Of a DNA stretch of 12,144 nucleotides, positions 11,125-12,144 are shown in pieces (position 1 is the stretch's first letter; every line of letters begins with the position of its first letter). The DNA is from SIG575 sp045534165 (GTDB taxonomy: Bacteria; Bacillota; Clostridia; Oscillospirales; Acutalibacteraceae). Both the position numbers and the translations under genes were made by a program. The DNA lies in contig JAZSJD010000027.1 of NCBI GenBank assembly GCA_045534165.1, forward strand, positions 1 to 12,144, in the 5' to 3' direction. The notes beneath the pieces are model-generated. The model searched no databases, had not been told where the DNA came from, and worked only from the letters and a program-made list of their open reading frames with translations.

Positions 11125-11931
11125 TTATTTCATTTTGCTTTGGGCAATCAGCATCAGTTCTTCAGGATTTTGTTTGTGAATTTTTTCATACTCTTTACTA
11201 TATCCATACAAAAGATGCGGAACTCGCTTTTTTAGCTCCAACACAAATTGAAAATTACCATATTCCGAATCTGAAAACAGCGGGTACGTTCTCCTTTTAT
11301 TTTTTCGGAAGTATAATGTTGTTTCGTAAGTATCCGAAGCCTCTGAATCAGATGAAAAGGATTGTTTGCACCAAATAATATCATTCACATCTTCGACCGC
11401 TACTCGATTTTTGTGACCTCTGAATAATGTCGAGTATTCGATATGTATAGCATTGTTTCTGAAAACATAAAAACCATTCGTATAAATCGGACAAGGTAAT
11501 CTTATTTCTGTGTTTCTCTCTTCTAAACTATAAGGCTTAATATTTTCAAACCCTTTCACATAGGAACGTATGGCATTAGCAATAACAACACTATCTTGAC
11601 TTTTCTTCACCTTGAATTCTATGCGTGTATCATCGTTCTTAATTATCCCGATTGTACTGCTATCGCTTCCCGTTGCATAACTATGATAGCAATATTTTAC
11701 TTCGTTTATTCCTATCAAACATGTATATGCAGAACGCCAAAAATTTTGGCATTTATGAAATAACAAAAAATTCTGGTTAACACGTACATCCAGCTCCTTG
11801 TTTTGTACGCATGGTTCAATTGAAAAAAGTTCGTTTAATACCGTGTTGGGTTCGCCGTATTTTTTTATGTGATTTAAAACATCTAATCGCCTATCATTTG
11901 GAAGCGAAGATATATACTCTTGAAAGTTCAT
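11125..11931 (-). CDS. Unrecognised cytoplasmic protein, possibly with PH-like beta domains
   Basis: 268 aa, no signal peptide or TM helix. ATG 11929-11931 has GAGGTG (11940-11945) 8 bases upstream. The N-terminal 35 residues look helical (FQEYISSLPNDRRLDVLNHI). The middle and C-terminal parts alternate short beta-strands (NFLLFHK, EVKYCYHSYA, TRIEFKVKK, NGFYVFRNN, ETTLYFRKN). Helices follow twice: VVIANAIRSYVKGF (115-128), and FQFVLELKKRVPHLLYGYSKEY (228-249). Strands followed by a closing amphipathic helix, repeated twice, suggest two PH-like domains. This is a fold guess, not a family match. It has its own promoter and a terminator of the shared type, and is the first complete cassette of the accessory run. 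Confidence 0.75.
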   Translation of the reverse strand: MNFQEYISSLPNDRRLDVLNHIKKYGEPNTVLNELFSIEPCVQNKELDVRVNQNFLLFHKCQNFWRSAYTCLIGINEVKYCYHSYATGSDSSTIGIIKNDDTRIEFKVKKSQDSVVIANAIRSYVKGFENIKPYSLEERNTEIRLPCPIYTNGFYVFRNNAIHIEYSTLFRGHKNRVAVEDVNDIIWCKQSFSSDSEASDTYETTLYFRKNKRRTYPLFSDSEYGNFQFVLELKKRVPHLLYGYSKEYEKIHKQNPEELMLIAQSKMK

Positions 11932-11965
11932 TAACCATACACCTCTTTTGTTAATTATCTATATC

Positions 11966-11994
11966 ACTATATCACTTTTTTGTTTTATTCGCAA
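11966..11994 (-). promoter_or_regulatory. Probable promoter of the PH-like gene
   Basis: On the minus strand TTGCGA (-35, 11989-11994) and TATAGT (-10, 11966-11971) are 17 bp apart. The -10 sits inside a tandem AGTGATATAGTGATATAG repeat that offers a second, shifted -10. Confidence 0.5.
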
Positions 11995-12086
11995 TAGACA
12001 CATAAAAATCACCCTGCCGATTTCCTGTTAGAGGAATGTAGGGGCGGCTAATCTGTTGCCTCTATAAACTCTATCGGACTGCATAC

Positions 12087-12118
12087 AAAAAATCCTCCCG
12101 ATTTCTCGGAACGATTTT
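12087..12118 (-). terminator. Terminator of a further minus-strand gene beyond the right edge
   Basis: AAAATCCTCCCGA (12089-12101) faces TCGGAACGATTTT (12106-12118), 11 of 13 pairs, with six T following on the minus strand. It is the near-copy of the hairpin at 11053 but with one extra mismatch. Confidence 0.7.
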
Positions 12119-12128
12119 GTTAAAATAA

Positions 12129-12144
12129 TTAGCCTTTGATTACT
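12129..12144 (-). other. Possible 3' end of the next cassette (tag copy 4, cut by edge)
   Basis: On the minus strand the last bases read V-I-K-G then TAA (12129-12131), the same residues and stop as the end of tag copy 3 but with different codons for Ile and Lys. Too little is in the window to call a gene. Confidence 0.3.

Noticed and set aside
11987..12001. Inverted partial match (CTATTGCGAATAA) to the tail of the repeat element
   Set aside because: Only about 14 bases and AT-rich; such a match is expected by chance in 12 kb.
7362..12144. Classical integron cassette array
   Set aside because: No integrase gene or attC-like site with the usual core sites is visible, and four of the five genes have their own promoter, unlike most integron cassettes.

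Overview
The window looks like low-GC Gram-positive DNA from an anaerobic Clostridia-type bacterium (Oscillospirales/Ruminococcaceae-like is my guess). Supporting signs are strong purine-rich Shine-Dalgarno sites, lipobox signal peptides, sigma-A promoters with 17-bp spacers, a SAM-I riboswitch and many intrinsic terminators. No tRNA, rRNA, CRISPR array, transposase or integrase is visible.

Left part (1-5174), ordinary metabolism. A secreted lipase-like alpha/beta hydrolase on the minus strand is cut by the left edge. A divergent plus-strand operon (807-3231) encodes a complete Zn/Mn-type ABC importer: lipoprotein receptor, ATPase and ABC-3 permease, each joined by a 4-base ATGA overlap. Its promoter (742-770) is overlapped by a 23-bp near-perfect palindrome that looks like a metalloregulator operator. 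A secreted alkaline phosphatase (3286-4392), itself a zinc/magnesium enzyme, follows from its own extended -10 promoter. Next comes a purine-type phosphoribosyltransferase (4448-5002). The block closes with a bidirectional terminator that has a dispersed GTCATYCT...GAAGRATC repeat nested inside it.

Middle (5175-7421). A minus-strand gene encodes an unrecognised signal-peptide/extracellular/TM/cytoplasmic protein. A divergent two-TM small protein (6680-7030) follows, then a gene-free stretch with three plus-strand terminator-like hairpins.

Right part (7362-12144), the accessory region. Five minus-strand genes of mixed type are laid out like cassettes: a PH-like protein, an ankyrin-like protein, a small unknown protein under a SAM-I riboswitch, a GH5-like glycoside hydrolase, and a small lipoprotein. 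Four of them have their own promoter. They are separated by recurring 3' tails: a short coding-like relic ending in TAIK-, a repeat built of ATATCACT units alternating with mini-hairpins, and stereotyped terminators (CCGATTKCTCGG core). The lipoprotein gene sits in a 452-bp segment that interrupts one copy of this repeat and is flanked by a 9-bp direct duplication. Its stop codon lies in the duplicated target DNA and it has no recognisable promoter of its own.

The most interesting points are the tail-sharing cassette array with its insertion footprint, and the SAM riboswitch (transcription terminator plus a possible second hairpin that hides the ribosome site) in front of a gene of unknown function.
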